From Chloromonas sp. AAM2 (taxonomy: Eukaryota > Chlorophyta > Chlorophyceae > Chlamydomonadales > Chlamydomonadaceae): 34,330 nucleotides of DNA. Position numbers and translations under genes: made by a program. Location: NCBI GenBank assembly GCA_004335635.1, contig QAXH01004304.1, positions 5,881-40,210 on the forward strand. The letters are read 5' to 3'. Below the pieces are notes generated by a model that saw nothing but the letters and a program-made list of their open reading frames with translations, was not told the origin of the DNA and did no database searches. Numbering within the stretch: the stretch's first letter is position 1; each line of letters opens with the position of its first letter. Shown in pieces: positions 18,958 to 31,200 of this stretch.

Positions 18958-21900
18958 TCAGAACCACCCACCCATGAACATGCCGCCCCCAGGGCCCCTT
19001 GGCATGCCGGGAAAGTGCGGCAGGGCAGGAAAACGGTCGTAGTCGCCCCCAATGACGTTGCCGGGGAAACCGGGATGGGGTTGGGGAATGAAGGGGTTTG
19101 AGGGGTCGGGCCGGGGGCCGGGCTGCATGGGGTACGGGCCCATGCGGACCATCAGACGCCGGGCACGCTCCCGCTCTTGGCGCGCCTGCAGGCATGGAAG
19201 CGATGACGGTGTGGGTGTGGGTGGCTGCTATGAGGCGGGGTGGACATTTGGTGCTGGATTCAAGAGTGAACTGAACGTGTACAAGCATGCATGGAAGCTG
19301 CTGTCACACCTCCCCACACTGACCCCGCCTGCCACACCTCACATGTCTCACAGACACGGTGCGTGGGTGCATGAGGGGAGCGGACGGGCGCAGGGGCAGG
19401 TGGACGGGCGGCAGGTGGGCAGGGAGGTTGGACTCCTGTCTCAAACCCATACCTTCCACGCAGCTCCATACGCCGCCTGCCACCCCCTCTGTGCCGCGCT
19501 GCTTTGCAGTGCCAGGGAGGCCGAGGGGAACTCGGCACGGAACAGCGGTTCCCACAGCGAGTTGTCGCCGCCCCAGTGGCGCAGCTCAACGCACGTGCAC
19601 GTCACACGGGCTAGGGCAACGGCCTGCAAAGCGTAAAAGTTTGAACTGAGTTATGATCATGTTGATCTGGTTCCTCAGTACTATCCATCTATCCATCTAT
19701 CAGTGCTACTCACACGTGCTGGGACAGCAGCCTGCAGAGCCGGGTGAGGTTGAACTGCTTAACTGAGTATGATGACGATCTGCTGCGTCATCATCACCAG
19801 CCAGAGTCACTGTACATGTGAGGATAATAAGCTGCGGTCGTGCTGCGGTCGTGCTGTGGTCGTGCTTTGCCGTTAATCGGGTTGGCCAGGCATGCCTCGA
19901 GCAAGACAACATGCAAGAATATCAAGAGTTACAGGCTAGGCCAAAACTAAACAAACATACCGGCAGTCTGCTCAGAATGACCATGCGCAGTTCATGTGGG
20001 AGGCCCATGAGCCCGCCTGGTGGCTCACGACCCAGCGCCATGCAGCATGCATGTACCGCCCATGTGACCAGATCGTCCTGAAGCTGAACCCACAGGGACT
20101 TCAACGCCTGGAAGGATCCTGAATACAAATGCATGAGGTCGCATGCAAGTGCATGAGGTCACAGCTGCTGCAAGTCGGGCCATGTATCATTATTGCGAAT
20201 GTGACAAGTCAGGTAATGATGATGGTGATTCCAATTACACGTGTGGGGCCAGCTGCACACGGAGCATGCATGGCTTGTGACTCTGCCCCTTGGTTCCAGT
20301 CCCAGTCCCAAAACCATCACTACGATGAGAAGTCAGCCCATGCCAAGCACAGCCGCAACTCCTATTGTCCCTGGTGCCTATCCCAACACTCACCCAGAGC
20401 ACCCTCCGCCCAGCTTCTCCCAGTGACTGCAGCTCCAACCGCCGCTTCCGCCGCCACATGGGTCCGAGTGTCCAGCGAAAGGCTGCGTACCCCGCCATTG
20501 CTCAACGGTCGTTTCACTGTCACGTGAATCACCAGATGGGACCCAACCGCCACGGCTTTCAGTTCACAAACTGCCACACCGTCCGCCCCTTCATTCCCCA
20601 TTCCAACAGCTGGTGCCACAGCAACACCCTGCCCTTGCTGCCCTCCGACTGCACACGTGACATCAGCAGCACCCGCTTCTGCCACTCCAGCAGCATGTGG
20701 GCGGTACAAGTACACAACCGACATCACGCCAGACGGCGGAATCCTCAGGGCTTGCAGTGATGAGGGCTGTGTGGTTGCTAGAGGAGAGGATGATGAAGGG
20801 GTGAGAGTGGAGGGTGAGGGTGGCTGTGGGAATGACAGCTGGAAGCCACGTTCTGACATGGCAGCATGGGCAGCCAGTAGGAGCAACTGATGGAGTGCAT
20901 GGGGTGGAGGTGGTTGCTGAGGGCTGCTGGTGGAGGTGGTGGTTGTGGCAATTGTGGCAGGGACGGTTGTGGCGGTTGGGGGTTGCAGTGTTGACCATGC
21001 GGCGAGGACGCGCAGGAGATGAGCAGGAGCTTGAGGCACCTGTGCATGTTCAGGCATCATCATCAAAAGCCTGACGCCTGAGTGTCTGCATGCCGTGGAA
21101 CTGCTAAAAAACAACGACGACTCGAGGCTGGGATGGTAGACTTTGACTCGTCATTTCAAAACGTCACCGATTCATTTCGCTGTGGACCCTGAGTGGCTGG
21201 TTCTAAATGATTTCCCCAGAAGAGCTCGTTGTACTTTTTGCAGTAAGCAGCCATGTGTTTTGTCACAGTTCGAAATCCACTGTGGGTAACTTGTTTTCTT
21301 TTGCTCTTGGCTTCGATTTTATCGGAAACGCTTTCAGTTAGTTAACGCCTGCTCATAGCTCGGGTGCATGGCCAACCTGGGTGCAGGCTCACCCACCACG
21401 GCTGCCCCATGCACCGCCTGCTCCATGGCTGCGTCCTCGCCCATGTGATCATCCACGTGATCTGCCATGTGAACACCCATGTGACCACCCATGTGAGGGC
21501 CTTCGCTGCCTTGCCCATGGCCCTGCATGGGCGGATCTATATTCATGGGGGTGCGGCTGCCTGAAGTGCCTGCCGCTGTTTGGCAGTTGGCTGTTGTTGG
21601 CAGTGGGCTGGTATTGGCAGGAGGCACAGGCGTGCTTGTGTCATCTCCCTGTGTACGAATTCGCTTGGCTGCTAGGGTATCAGGGGCTGCTGTGCTGGTG
21701 CTGTCGCTGGGGCCAGCTGCGCTGGCTGGTGTGACTGCTGCCGCCGGTCCTGAATCAGTTGCCTGAGCTGCAGCAGCAGCAGCAGCTGCAGCTGCCGCCC
21801 GGGCAGTGGCTGCAGCTGCCGCTGCTGCAGCAGGGTTGGCTGCCCTGAGAGACCCCACTTCTTGAGACTGATCTACAGTGGTAACAGTCGCCACGTTGGA

Positions 21901-22580
21901 GGTCGGTGCAGCATACGTGTTGACAACGGCAGGTGTGCTTCGCCCTGTCCCGTTGCTGTTTCCGCCTGTGCTTGTGCCTGTTAGAACCCAAAGGGTGTCC
22001 CCACTGCAGATACCCAGATGGCTGAGACGTGCTGATGAGTCCTCGGACAACACCACCTACACGACAAGCACGAAGGAAATGACCTGGTGGGTTGTATCAT
22101 GCAAGATATCACGATCACAATGCTCCATCCAAGCTAAGACGTAAACATCACAGATCATGCACAGAATGAACATTGGGTATGGTAAGGAATGGAGCACAGC
22201 GCTCAGCTGGTTCGGGACTGAAGGATTGCTTTGCGTGTGCTTCTGCTCTACTAGGGCTTGCTTGGTGACACCATCTAACCCATCTACAGACTTGTAGGGT
22301 AGGGCCAATTTGATTTTGATCTAGTGTGATTGAAATTCCTACATCTAGCAGCCTGTCTTGTGGAGCGTGATGCTAACACGATCGAGTTTTGCAGGGGCGA
22401 AAACCCTAACCTTACCTTTTTGTTTAGAGAGATCCTCACGTCATCCGGGCCGTTCAGCCCTTGCAGCTGCGGGATGGATACATGAAGAACAGCTGCCAGG
22501 TCATACAGGGAAGCAGAGTCCAGCACTTCCGCTTTGTGCGTCACCTGAGGTTGCTCCGACAACTTGACTCTGAGTTTCAT
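18958..22580 (-). CDS. FBXO7: FBXO7/PI31-type F-box protein with UBL and FP domains (689 aa, 6 exons)
   Basis: Minus-strand exons: 22580-22416, 22056-21393, 21077-20394, 20118-19961, 19623-19453, 19185-18958 (2070 nt, all phases close). Residues 1-80 form a ubiquitin-like domain (MKLRVKLSEQ... to LGICSGDTLWVLTG). A linker follows with a poly-alanine tract (about 126-152) and His-Met repeats. Next is an FP domain shared with proteasome regulator PI31 (about 300-470: LLLAAHAAMSERGF, SGVMSVVYLYRP, KAVAVGSHLVIHVTV). The F-box spans an exon junction (LMGLPHELRMVILSRLP then AVALARVTCTCVEL and LWEPLFRAEFP). The proline-rich end contains PGFPGNVIGGDYDRFPALP, as in FBXO7 tails. Such proteins join SCF ubiquitin ligases through Skp1, and the FP domain mediates PI31/FBXO7 dimerisation. 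The exon 2 to 3 junction is least certain: acceptor 21039 combined with a GC donor is an alternative. Confidence 0.9.
21440..21497 (-). repeat. 12-bp tandem repeats coding His-Met-x-x in the FBXO7-type protein
   Basis: Reading the minus strand, CACATG-based 12-bp units encode PHMGGHMGVHMADHVDDHMG, a four-residue period at about residues 241-262 in the linker between the UBL and FP domains. His and Met every few residues could bind metal, but simple repeat expansion is an equal explanation. Confidence 0.8.
21765..21840 (-). repeat. GCN-codon run coding poly-alanine
   Basis: Two alanine runs, split by TAR, arise from GCT/GCA/GCC/GCG codons in the linker of the FBXO7-type protein. Mixed codon use shows it is not a pure trinucleotide expansion. 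Poly-alanine linkers are common in green-algal nuclear proteins. Confidence 0.85.
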
Positions 22581-22794
22581 GGTGCTTAAGATGGTGATGT
22601 GCCTCTCCGGATTGAGGCACACCAATCCGTTGTTGATGAGAGGACTGAAACGGTGACATGGATTTTCCGCACAGAAACGGTCAGTAGAAAATAGACAAAC
22701 GAGCCCAATTCCGCTTCCTATTTCTACATGCAAGGCAGACAGCAACGCAGTATATAACGCAATAGACAGGCCCGCCAATCCTTCAACATTTGCC
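22581..22794. promoter_or_regulatory. Compact bidirectional promoter between the FBXO7-type gene and its divergent neighbour
   Basis: Only 214 bp separate the two ATGs (22580 minus, 22795 plus), so the core promoters and both 5' UTRs must lie here. A TATATAA at 22751-22757 faces the plus-strand gene, 37 bp before its ATG. That spacing would leave a 5' UTR of only about 10-15 nt. No matching TATA was chosen for the minus-strand gene. Confidence 0.6.
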
Positions 22795-25171
22795 ATGTCC
22801 GGTGTACGACCATCTGGACCTGTGCCATGCGACTCGAATTTGAGCTCCAGCACTTACGCGGAAGAGTTGGACCCGGACGAGTTTGTTGACGTAGATGATG
22901 ATGTCGACGACCAGGAAGCTGGCGCCTCAGAGGACGAGGTGGAATCCGCAGCGTCGGTTCTCACGGCAGGCGCTTCAGGCCGAGTGTTCATGGTAGAGCG
23001 CGTGCAAAAGGCGACTGGTGGACATCGGCCCAACATGCTCTTCGACGGGAGGCTGATGGAGATAGTCCCCTTCGGCGCAGGTGTGCATACGACCAGTCAC
23101 TTTTCTTCGGTCACATTCCCACGCATGCACCAAGCAGCAACATACCAGTCTCGGCATGCAATAAGCATGCTCTTGCTTGTGGGCTCTCGTGTTGAACGGG
23201 TTGGGGTACATGCATGCCTGCAGGCCATAGACTACAGCATGTTGAGAGTTCAAAGGAGCTCTCCCTATCGCTGCGGTACGAACCCCCCTCGCCCAAGTTT
23301 TCTCGCTCATGCCCCGACATGACCAGCTACAGGTGCGGGAGCCTATTCAGGACATGGCCAGGCCACGCACCATTAAACACACCAATTGTCTTGCTCAGGC
23401 CACAACCCATCCTGCGCTTCCTTTTACGTTGCATTGCTTGCCATGCCACAGCCAACACGACAGAATGCCGCGTTCTAGTACCAGAGTCATCCATGTTTGA
23501 TGTTGTTTGATGGTGGGAGCTACATATCATATCAAACCAAATCTGTATGCCACATCAGGCCACACACCCATTTCTGAAATCACCATGCCCAGCTGTGATG
23601 CTCAACCCGCCCTGCCCAGAATCTTTGAGGCTTGATAGCGCTTTTGTGTCGGTTTGTCGCACAGCTGTCAGCAGTCTATCTGTCATTCTGACAACTGTGC
23701 ACTGGGCTCTGGTCCCTGGGCTCTATGCTGCTTGCATCGGAGGCTCGGGCTCTCTGTTGCAATGTCAGTAATTTGTAGGCCAAGTGGCCTGGACCTCATG
23801 CCTTGCCACAGCCAACACAATGGAGTGGCATTGGCATCTTGGAGCCAGAGTGTGGGAAGCTGGCACTGCATCACCAAATCACAAACCATTGAACTCCTTT
23901 CCAAAGAGCGAAATGTGACCAACCAAATGCACGAAATCGACATGCAGGTTGAAGCTTCTCCAGGGCACACAATTCATCTACCTGCTTCGAGGCCTGCCGC
24001 GGGTGCTGGTGCTGGACCAGGCGGCTCGGGCGGTGGGCTGGGGCGCGCTGCAGCTCGTGTTCGCCACCTCACAGCAGCTGGACTGCTTCCTGGCAGTCCT
24101 GAGACACGTATCGGTGAGGACACCTATGCTGCTAGCCGGGTGCTCCCGTACAAATGCACTTGCCTGCACTTGCCTGACAGTAACGGCACGTGCGTATGGG
24201 GCTGCCTGGCGCTGCACACAAGCACATACAGAGTGTGCGTAATACATGCTCGCACAATCGCCTGTAAGCACACAAGTGGGCTAATACACAATGAGGTGGT
24301 GTACTAGTACACACCGAAGTACTTTCATACACTTGAGTTCCACAGTGCACACACGCATGCACTCTCCTGACAATACGGCGCACATGGTTTCAGGGCGTAG
24401 TTCTGTGCAAACATGTGCCTGTAAGCACACAAGCATTGGATGCAGCACTTCAGTGTGCATAACATTGCGCCGTTTCCATGACTTTGTCATCATTTTTCAG
24501 TCATGTTCCCTTTTGGCTGTGGACACTCGCATGCACCCGTAAGCACGGAGGCATTGGGTTAAGAACTCTTTTGCGCCAAGCATACGCACAGGCACCAACT
24601 GACTCCCTGCTGCGTTTGTGAAATGCAGATTGTGTCTGACCAGCTGTGGCCGCGCCACATTGCCAGCCTGTGGCGCCCCACCCTCAGCGAACCAGGCACC
24701 CAGCAGCCAACCGCCCAACAGCCAACCAACAATGCAACCGCTTCCAACCAACAACCACGTGAAGAAAATGCGGTTGGCAGTGCTGGTCAGTGGCCTGCCG
24801 CCTTCTTGGACCGAGAAGGGCAATCAGTCAGCACAGGAATGGGCAGTGGGTGCGACAGCGGGAGCGGAAGCCACGTCACATGCACAGCGGCTGGCGCGGC
24901 TAATAGCTTGCATATGAAAGCAGATGGCCGCTTGCCAGTAGCTGATAAGGTGGCTGCCTACTCAGAGAAACTGCAGGGGATGGAGCGGGAGGGGTTGGCG
25001 GGGAGGGGTCGGGGCGGTTCGGGAGCAACGGATATGTGGCGGTCGTGGCAGGCATGCGTGGACTGGGCAGGTGCGCACCCACATGTTGTGGGCGGGGTGG
25101 TGGTGGCGGCTTTAGCTGCTGGGGTGGTGATCGCAATGAGAGGACACCGTTTACACTTTTCGATGCAATGA
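22795..25171 (+). CDS. Protein of unknown function, acidic N-terminus and C-terminal membrane anchor (367 aa, 4 exons)
   Basis: Exons 22795-23080, 23224-23332, 23948-24113 and 24629-25171 (1104 nt, all phases close), joined at GCAG|GTGTGC, ACAG|GTGCGG and TCG|GTGAGG donors. Residues 20-55 are strongly acidic (EELDPDEFVDVDDDVDDQE). The middle part, about 75-205, looks globular and conserved in style (PNMLFDGRLMEIVPFGAG, KLLQGTQFIYLLRGLPRVLV, ALQLVFATSQQLDCFLAVLR, DQLWPRHIASLW). Next come about 100 low-complexity Gln/Asn/Thr/Gly-rich residues, then a hydrophobic segment near the C-terminus (HVVGGVVVAALAAGVVIAMR), typical of a tail anchor with a short basic end. I do not recognise the family. 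It could sit on an organelle or ER membrane with its bulk in the cytosol. It shares a short promoter region with the FBXO7-type gene, so co-expression is possible. Confidence 0.7.
24250..24560 (+). repeat. Three dispersed degenerate repeats in the last intron of the unknown-function gene
   Basis: CCTGTAAGCACACAAG at about 24261, the same sequence at about 24418, and a diverged CCCGTAAGCACGGAGGCATT at about 24537 share context with a period near 120-160 bp, suggesting an old tandem duplication within intron 24114-24628. Each contains GTAAGCAC, a donor-like word. Confidence 0.55.
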
Positions 25172-25546
25172 GACAGTATTCGTCACACCGTTAGCTGCAG
25201 TCAGACTGAGAATATCATGGACGTTTCTAGTCTAGGGTAGGCTCTGTTTCAACCAATAAGTCGCAACATGTCAAGGGCTGTGTTGGTAGGGAAGCTGAGT
25301 TTGCCAGCACAGACATGACAGCTCGGATACTGTTTCGGTCGGTAACTTTGTTACGTCTTGTTTCTGCCTGGTGTCTGGCTGAACGCTGAGTTATGCCTGG
25401 CTTGGTGGTGCTGAGGTTGGTGGCCGTGAGCAATCCAGTGTTACACGGACATTTCAATTCAACCAACCTGGGCGCTTCCAGACTTTGTCGGCAGTAATCT
25501 ACGTCATTCATTCAATCTACCATTCTTGTCGGTTTTCCACTGGGTG

Positions 25547-25551
25547 TGTAA
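25547..25551 (+). terminator. Putative TGTAA polyadenylation signal of the unknown-function gene
   Basis: TGTAA lies 376 nt after the TGA at 25169-25171, in a plausible place for the end of this transcript. Motif evidence only. Confidence 0.3.
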
Positions 25552-28252
25552 GGCCCACGCGTATGAGGGGCCCAGTCTGCCCATACATGCTTTGAGTTCT
25601 GTGGCAGTACACCGCCAGGCGCGAGCACGGCCTTGCCTACCTGCTTCCCCATGCAGACAATTGCGTCAGCCCTGATGTACGCTTTTCCCAATCCCAGAGT
25701 TAATTTTGACACACCTTGCCCCTGCCCGTTGGCCGTCCCTCCTTCCCGAACTAATTCCTTGTTCCTTGTTACGTTCCCCCCTGTTGCTCAGGGTTGATCA
25801 TTACGATATCCAGCCTGGCCTCCTGCTTTTATGGCCTGCTGCGCTTAGTGCATGTCGAGCATGTCCTACTTTAATCATTACATACAAGCCTGCTCAAAAT
25901 TGCCATATGGAAGCCAGCTGGAAGCCTGCGTGTAATTTTCACAGTACAAGCTGTCTGAACTGACAACAGATTGTGCGTCGTACTGATCTATAGTACATAC
26001 ACGTCAACGTGCACTGCGCACACACGTTGCCAGAAAACAGCGAGCCTGGATACCATCTCGACAAGCCCTGAGAGAGGACAATCAGGACACTCTTCATGGG
26101 GCCCAGGGCCAAGCTGGGAGCATAAACCTGCGTCAAAACAGACTGATAAAACAGCAAGTACTTCGAGGGAATTGGGTTCAAAACTGCTGCTGCCAGTTTC
26201 CTGCGCCTGCTGCCTGGCGCTCGCGTCTTTACGCCCCTCTGGGCCACAAAACATGCACTCAGCAACTGAATGTCTACTGGAGTTTTGGGAACCCCCTGTA
26301 AATGCCAACAGTCCCTGTGCAATAACCGAATCTGTCCGCACTGGCTCCTCGCACACCGTGTATCATCTCCACCGCCACATCCCCAGAATTGCCACCATCT
26401 CACATGTTGGTGCTGATGTCAGCCAATGTCAGCCAATGTCAGCCATTGACCACCATATCATACGTTGGCGCCTCTTCCAATGCACTACCATGGAACACCA
26501 GCACATTTTCAACAGGAGTTCTCATCCTACCAACATCGCCACTAGCACAGGCACCAGCCACCTTTGCACAGGCTACCATGCCACCACCCGCACAAGCAGG
26601 GTGTCGTTGCACTGCAGTAAGCCCTGCTACTAGTCAACCAACCAGCGTGATGCAATCATGATGCAATCAACCTGGGTTCTATCCCACCACACACCCGTAT
26701 CCTAGCACGCCAAAGGCCAGCCAACAGCCTGCACACCAAGTTGCCAAATCATTTCTGACTGGCGGTTCTCTCACTCTCAGATACTCACTTCCCCTCTCTC
26801 ACATTTGCATGTGTGTCACCACGCAATGCGTCAAACACACAGTGCGTTATGCAGCGGATACCACTGTGTCGTCGCAATCCAAGTGCACTCAAATGTCCTG
26901 CTTTGATCATGCATCCTAGGTGAGGCCGTAATGAATCCTGGGTCGAGGATTCAAACGATCTGACTCACAGCTACCAAATCTTGAAACTGCAACCAGCTCA
27001 GTACTGAGCAAGCAGGCCTCGTGCACCCATACTATGAAACTGGCACTCCGACACACCAGCCGTCGTCAAGATGAAATTCAAAACATATCCTTAGGGAGGC
27101 TTGTAGAAAGGAGGAAACGGAGAAGGGAGGAGGCTTGATCGTCGAAAGCTGGCACCTCCAATGCCGCGATCCATCTGTTGTAAGTAGTAGTGTAATCAAA
27201 GCGTTAAGCTGTCATAAGTGGCATAGCATTGAAGTGCCATGCTGTGAGTCTCATCATGAGCTTGCACCAGTAACCGGCCCAGCGGCCTGCATAGCTGTCA
27301 TCCTGAAAAGGGGTCCCCTGATGAATGGCAGGGCCGGTTGACAAAAAGGGCTACAGCGCATACATAGGCTCAAAATCTAACCATTTGATGGACAAGGCCA
27401 AATAGACCAGGAGCCTCCGCGAAAGGCAAATGGCATATCGTTCTGCCTGGCCTTTGCTTTTGCAAGTGGTCACCATGAGGACAATATGACTTGTCCACAG
27501 TGGTCTGAAGTGGTCTGACAATTGAAGTGGTCTGACCAACCAGACGAAGAATCAGAAAGACAACCACTAAGAACAACAAACTAGAGGTGGGGCCTAAAGG
27601 CAGGCACAGGAAGAGCACGGTCTGCTGTTCTGCACATGGCAATGTGAACCTGCCCGCTGCACGCAGAAACGACAGCCATGGGCCTTGACTGGCCCATTGC
27701 CAGTAATCATGACCACAGCTTTCATGTATGTTATCATTGACAGATGCTTGCTTGCCCCCCTCCCCCCTCTTCTGTACACGTGCCGTTTTTCTACCAGCGG
27801 CGTTTGTCATGAGAATTGCCCACCGTCTGCCCACAAGGGTCTACAATTGAGGGTCACTTGTGAGATTAGAGGGTCTTCAAAGCCAGCGGCTGCGACGTTT
27901 GTTTGCATGCGCCTGCAAACCCTGATGTGCAAACCCGTCATGCAGGAACCTAGCATCAGTGTTGTGTGCTTGGCAGCCGCTGGCCCCACCCCGTTGCTGG
28001 TGCCGTTCAGCCACTGTTCATGCGATACATATGCCACTCGGTCAAGTAAGTTTGCTTGTCCACCTGATGCCGGTCTATACACAGGCAAAATAGCTAATGG
28101 TCTAAAATTGAGCCGACATATCCCACCAAGTCGCCCATGGTCAATGGTCAACGACCATAAAAAATTGGGTGGCATTTGCATGAGTCCTGAAGTGGAACAC
28201 GTGCGCTACATCACGTGTTCACGTGGGCCTGTGAAAGTCACGTGACGGGCGG
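25552..28252. other. Convergent intergenic stretch, no gene recognised
   Basis: This 2.7-kb stretch lies between the 3' ends of the unknown-function gene and the bestrophin. One exon-like island at 25792-25858 (+), after GTTGCTCAG, reads LIITISSLASCFYGLLRLVH then VEHVLL and a stop. It is hydrophobic and could be an alternative last exon of the upstream gene. A triple AATGTCAGCC repeat lies at 26418-26447. Otherwise nothing convincing. Confidence 0.45.
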
Positions 28253-31200
28253 TTACCGTTGTGCCATGGCCAGCTTGACATCGTTGACGATGGTGCGGCA
28301 CATGGGCTGGAGCGGCAGGATGGCAAAGGGCTCCTGGGAGGGGGCACAGACACATGCGCCATTATCTCTTAATGTGGCGTCACCAAACAGACCAAGCGCT
28401 AAACAACTGCCCACACTGTTCCCCTAAGCAAAGCATGAGCACCCAAAACGCCAAGCACATGCAATGTTCGAGGTCTCTTGTTTGTTGGAGTGCTGCTCAT
28501 GAGTGCACGAAAGTACACGACCAAGGGTCCACCCATGTGGCCACATGCATACCACCCGCATCCACTTCCACCCAAGCCTTACCTCAATCTCCACCCCAAT
28601 CTCGTCAATGCCAAGAAAGATGAATGAAATGAAGAACATGCTGGGCACGCTGAACCACCCTGCATGCACAAGGGTTGGGGTAAGAGTAATGGTTGAGTTT
28701 GAGTCGGGGTAGGGTTGGGGTCAGGGCACCATGCTCAGCCATCCTGCACACGCAACGCTGAAGGCTCAGGTGAGTGAGTGAGTGAGTGAGTGAGTGTGCG
28801 AGTGAGTGAGTGAGTGAGTGTGTGAGTGTGTGAGTGAGTGAGTGTGTGTTTTACATCTGTGTTGTCCGACAAGTCGAAGAGACGATGGATCAAGGGTCAT
28901 CATACTCGCACATTGGTGAAGTGCAGTGGGCTGGGGTGTGCAAAGAATCACCAGGGCGACAGGCAAGGTCAGAATAAAGTGCATCGGGGTTTGGCAGCCA
29001 ACGAACATAGTTCTTGAGTTGTTGAAAAAACTTTCCCCCCAGTCCACGTGGCTTCAACAAGGAAAATCTTCTTCGTCTCAAGCCAACAATGCCTGCCCCT
29101 GCTTCCTCACCTGCCACAGGCCACAGCGCCAGGGGCAGCGTCATGAGCCACAGCACAAGCGACCGAGACGTGTGCCTGAACACCACGCAAGGATAGAAGA
29201 AATACAGAGAAACGGTCAGTCAAGGTGCCATGTGTATTCATGATCCAGAAAAAGGATGCGATGACTCCTCACAATCAAATCAACACAACGCAAATCCGTG
29301 CTGCTGCTCTGTGTCCAGGTGCTGTCTATTTGCTGTACATTTTGCAGACTGACATGTCGGCCCACCACCGGATGCGAGCTGTTACTCCGCACATTGAGGG
29401 CCACAAAGCAGCGCAAAGAATCCACGCACCATCACGTGTATTCCTACTCAAGCTCCTAGTTCCTACTCAAGTTCACTCTCTCCTCACTGCAAGTCCCATA
29501 ACCACACCGTCTGCCCTGAATCCACACTGTTGGCCGTGCCAGCCAACAACAGCTGCTGCATTCACCCTGCCTAATCCTCTATGAATCCAGCACTGGGCAT
29601 ATCACAGAGCAACAACACCTGCGTCGCAAAACAGATTTCGCTCAGCGTCTGCCCCACCCCTGCCGCACCATCACATGTAGATCCCTACTCAAGTTCACTC
29701 TCTCTTCCACTGCAACCACACCGTCTGCGTTGACTTCCTCACCGCGTGTAGCTGAGGGGTATGGGCGTGCCCAGTATCCGGTCGCAGCCGCCCACCACCG
29801 CCAGCATGTCGCTCAGCGTGTGCTCTAACGCCTCCAGGATGTGACGGGGCACCCCGCACGCCGCAGCGTCACGTGCTAGCATCGTCATTCTGCAGAACAA
29901 AGAACAATGACACACATGCACTGTGACTAAGACGGTTCATTGCCGTATAAGCCCATAATCGTAATGATCAGGATAATCAAGTACTTTCATTAGGGGGCAT
30001 GCCCTTCCGTAACTTTTGACCCCTAACGGGAGTAGCCCAGTTTCTTCATGGCAATGGCCTAGGCACCCTCCAAGGAGCTTACATTCGAATTCTGGGTCCA
30101 TTCTGAGCTGGTCAGGAACAGGGGTGTGTGTGTGTGTGGGGGGGTCAGGGGGTTACAAGGAAATATGAGGCCTCCAGGAAGAATTTGATTTACAGGCCAA
30201 CCATAAGTCAGAATCATGATCTGAACATGCCACTGTGACGGGCTCATTGAGATCTACACAATGGCATACTCCAAATGGTCCAGAAACTCATGCAGGGTCC
30301 TTACACGGCCGGTAAACGGCAGGGCTTGCCCGGACCGGCACGCGACTCTGACCCTGGGAACTGACTCGAACCTGAAAAGTTCGTTGTTTTCGACTGTGCA
30401 TTGACAAGCTTTTATAAAACTGAGCATAAACTCGGCATACTCAACCTGGGGACGACCGGTAACCGACAGGTGGGCCCCAAAACGGCCCGTAACCGCCAGG
30501 GATTGTGACCCATGGAACTGATTCAGACATGAAATATTTTTGGTTTTCAGTAGTGCGTTGGAAAGCTCTCATGAAACTTAGCACAATGGCATACTCAAAA
30601 TCTGTAATGGACTTGTAGATTGGCTGTTGGGAGCCTTGCCTTAGCCTTACCCTATCTTTACCTGCATATCATGTAGAAGGGTTTGTTCTCCTGGGCCAGG
30701 ACGGTTTCTGCCTCGCTGTGGGGCAACAGCTCATGCACCTGTGAGACAACAGCCCGCAAGTGGCGCACGTGGGACATGCACGTGATATGCATGTGAGCAC
30801 TCCACGGCATGCATGTGAGCGGCACATGTGGACTCCACAACCCACAACAAGGTGACACAACGCAATCTTGGCAGCGCCTCAAATGACACTTGCAACTTCA
30901 GCTTGAGCCCCTGATATCATCGTGAACCACCTCAAGCAGCATTGAACCAAACCAAACGCACAAACACAGCATGGGCTGGAGTGGACACCCAGTCGTTACA
31001 TCCATACACTTAGCTTTCAAACCAGGCTTGCGCCTGGCCTTGAACCCCCTCCTTACCACAACTGAAGGATCATCTCTGAATGCTGTGGGGTCTGACGTGT
31101 TGGTGCGTGTGCGGCCGCCCCGCAGGTGACTCTTGAGCACAAAAGCAAGCACCTGCGGACACACACGCGCACACACACGCGATATGAGGGGCATGTATGG

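Noticed and set aside
20365..20890. Plus-strand open frames over the FP-domain exon
   Set aside because: They are shadows of the minus-strand FBXO7-type coding exon 21077-20394, which has domain support.
22581..22853. Upstream extension of the F-box gene's first exon on the minus strand
   Set aside because: The frame is open to 22853, but the ubiquitin-like domain starts naturally at the ATG at 22580, and the extension would overlap the divergent gene's coding start.
28766..29047. Thr/His/Ser/Leu repeat open frame on the minus strand
   Set aside because: It derives from the TGAG tetranucleotide repeat in a bestrophin intron.
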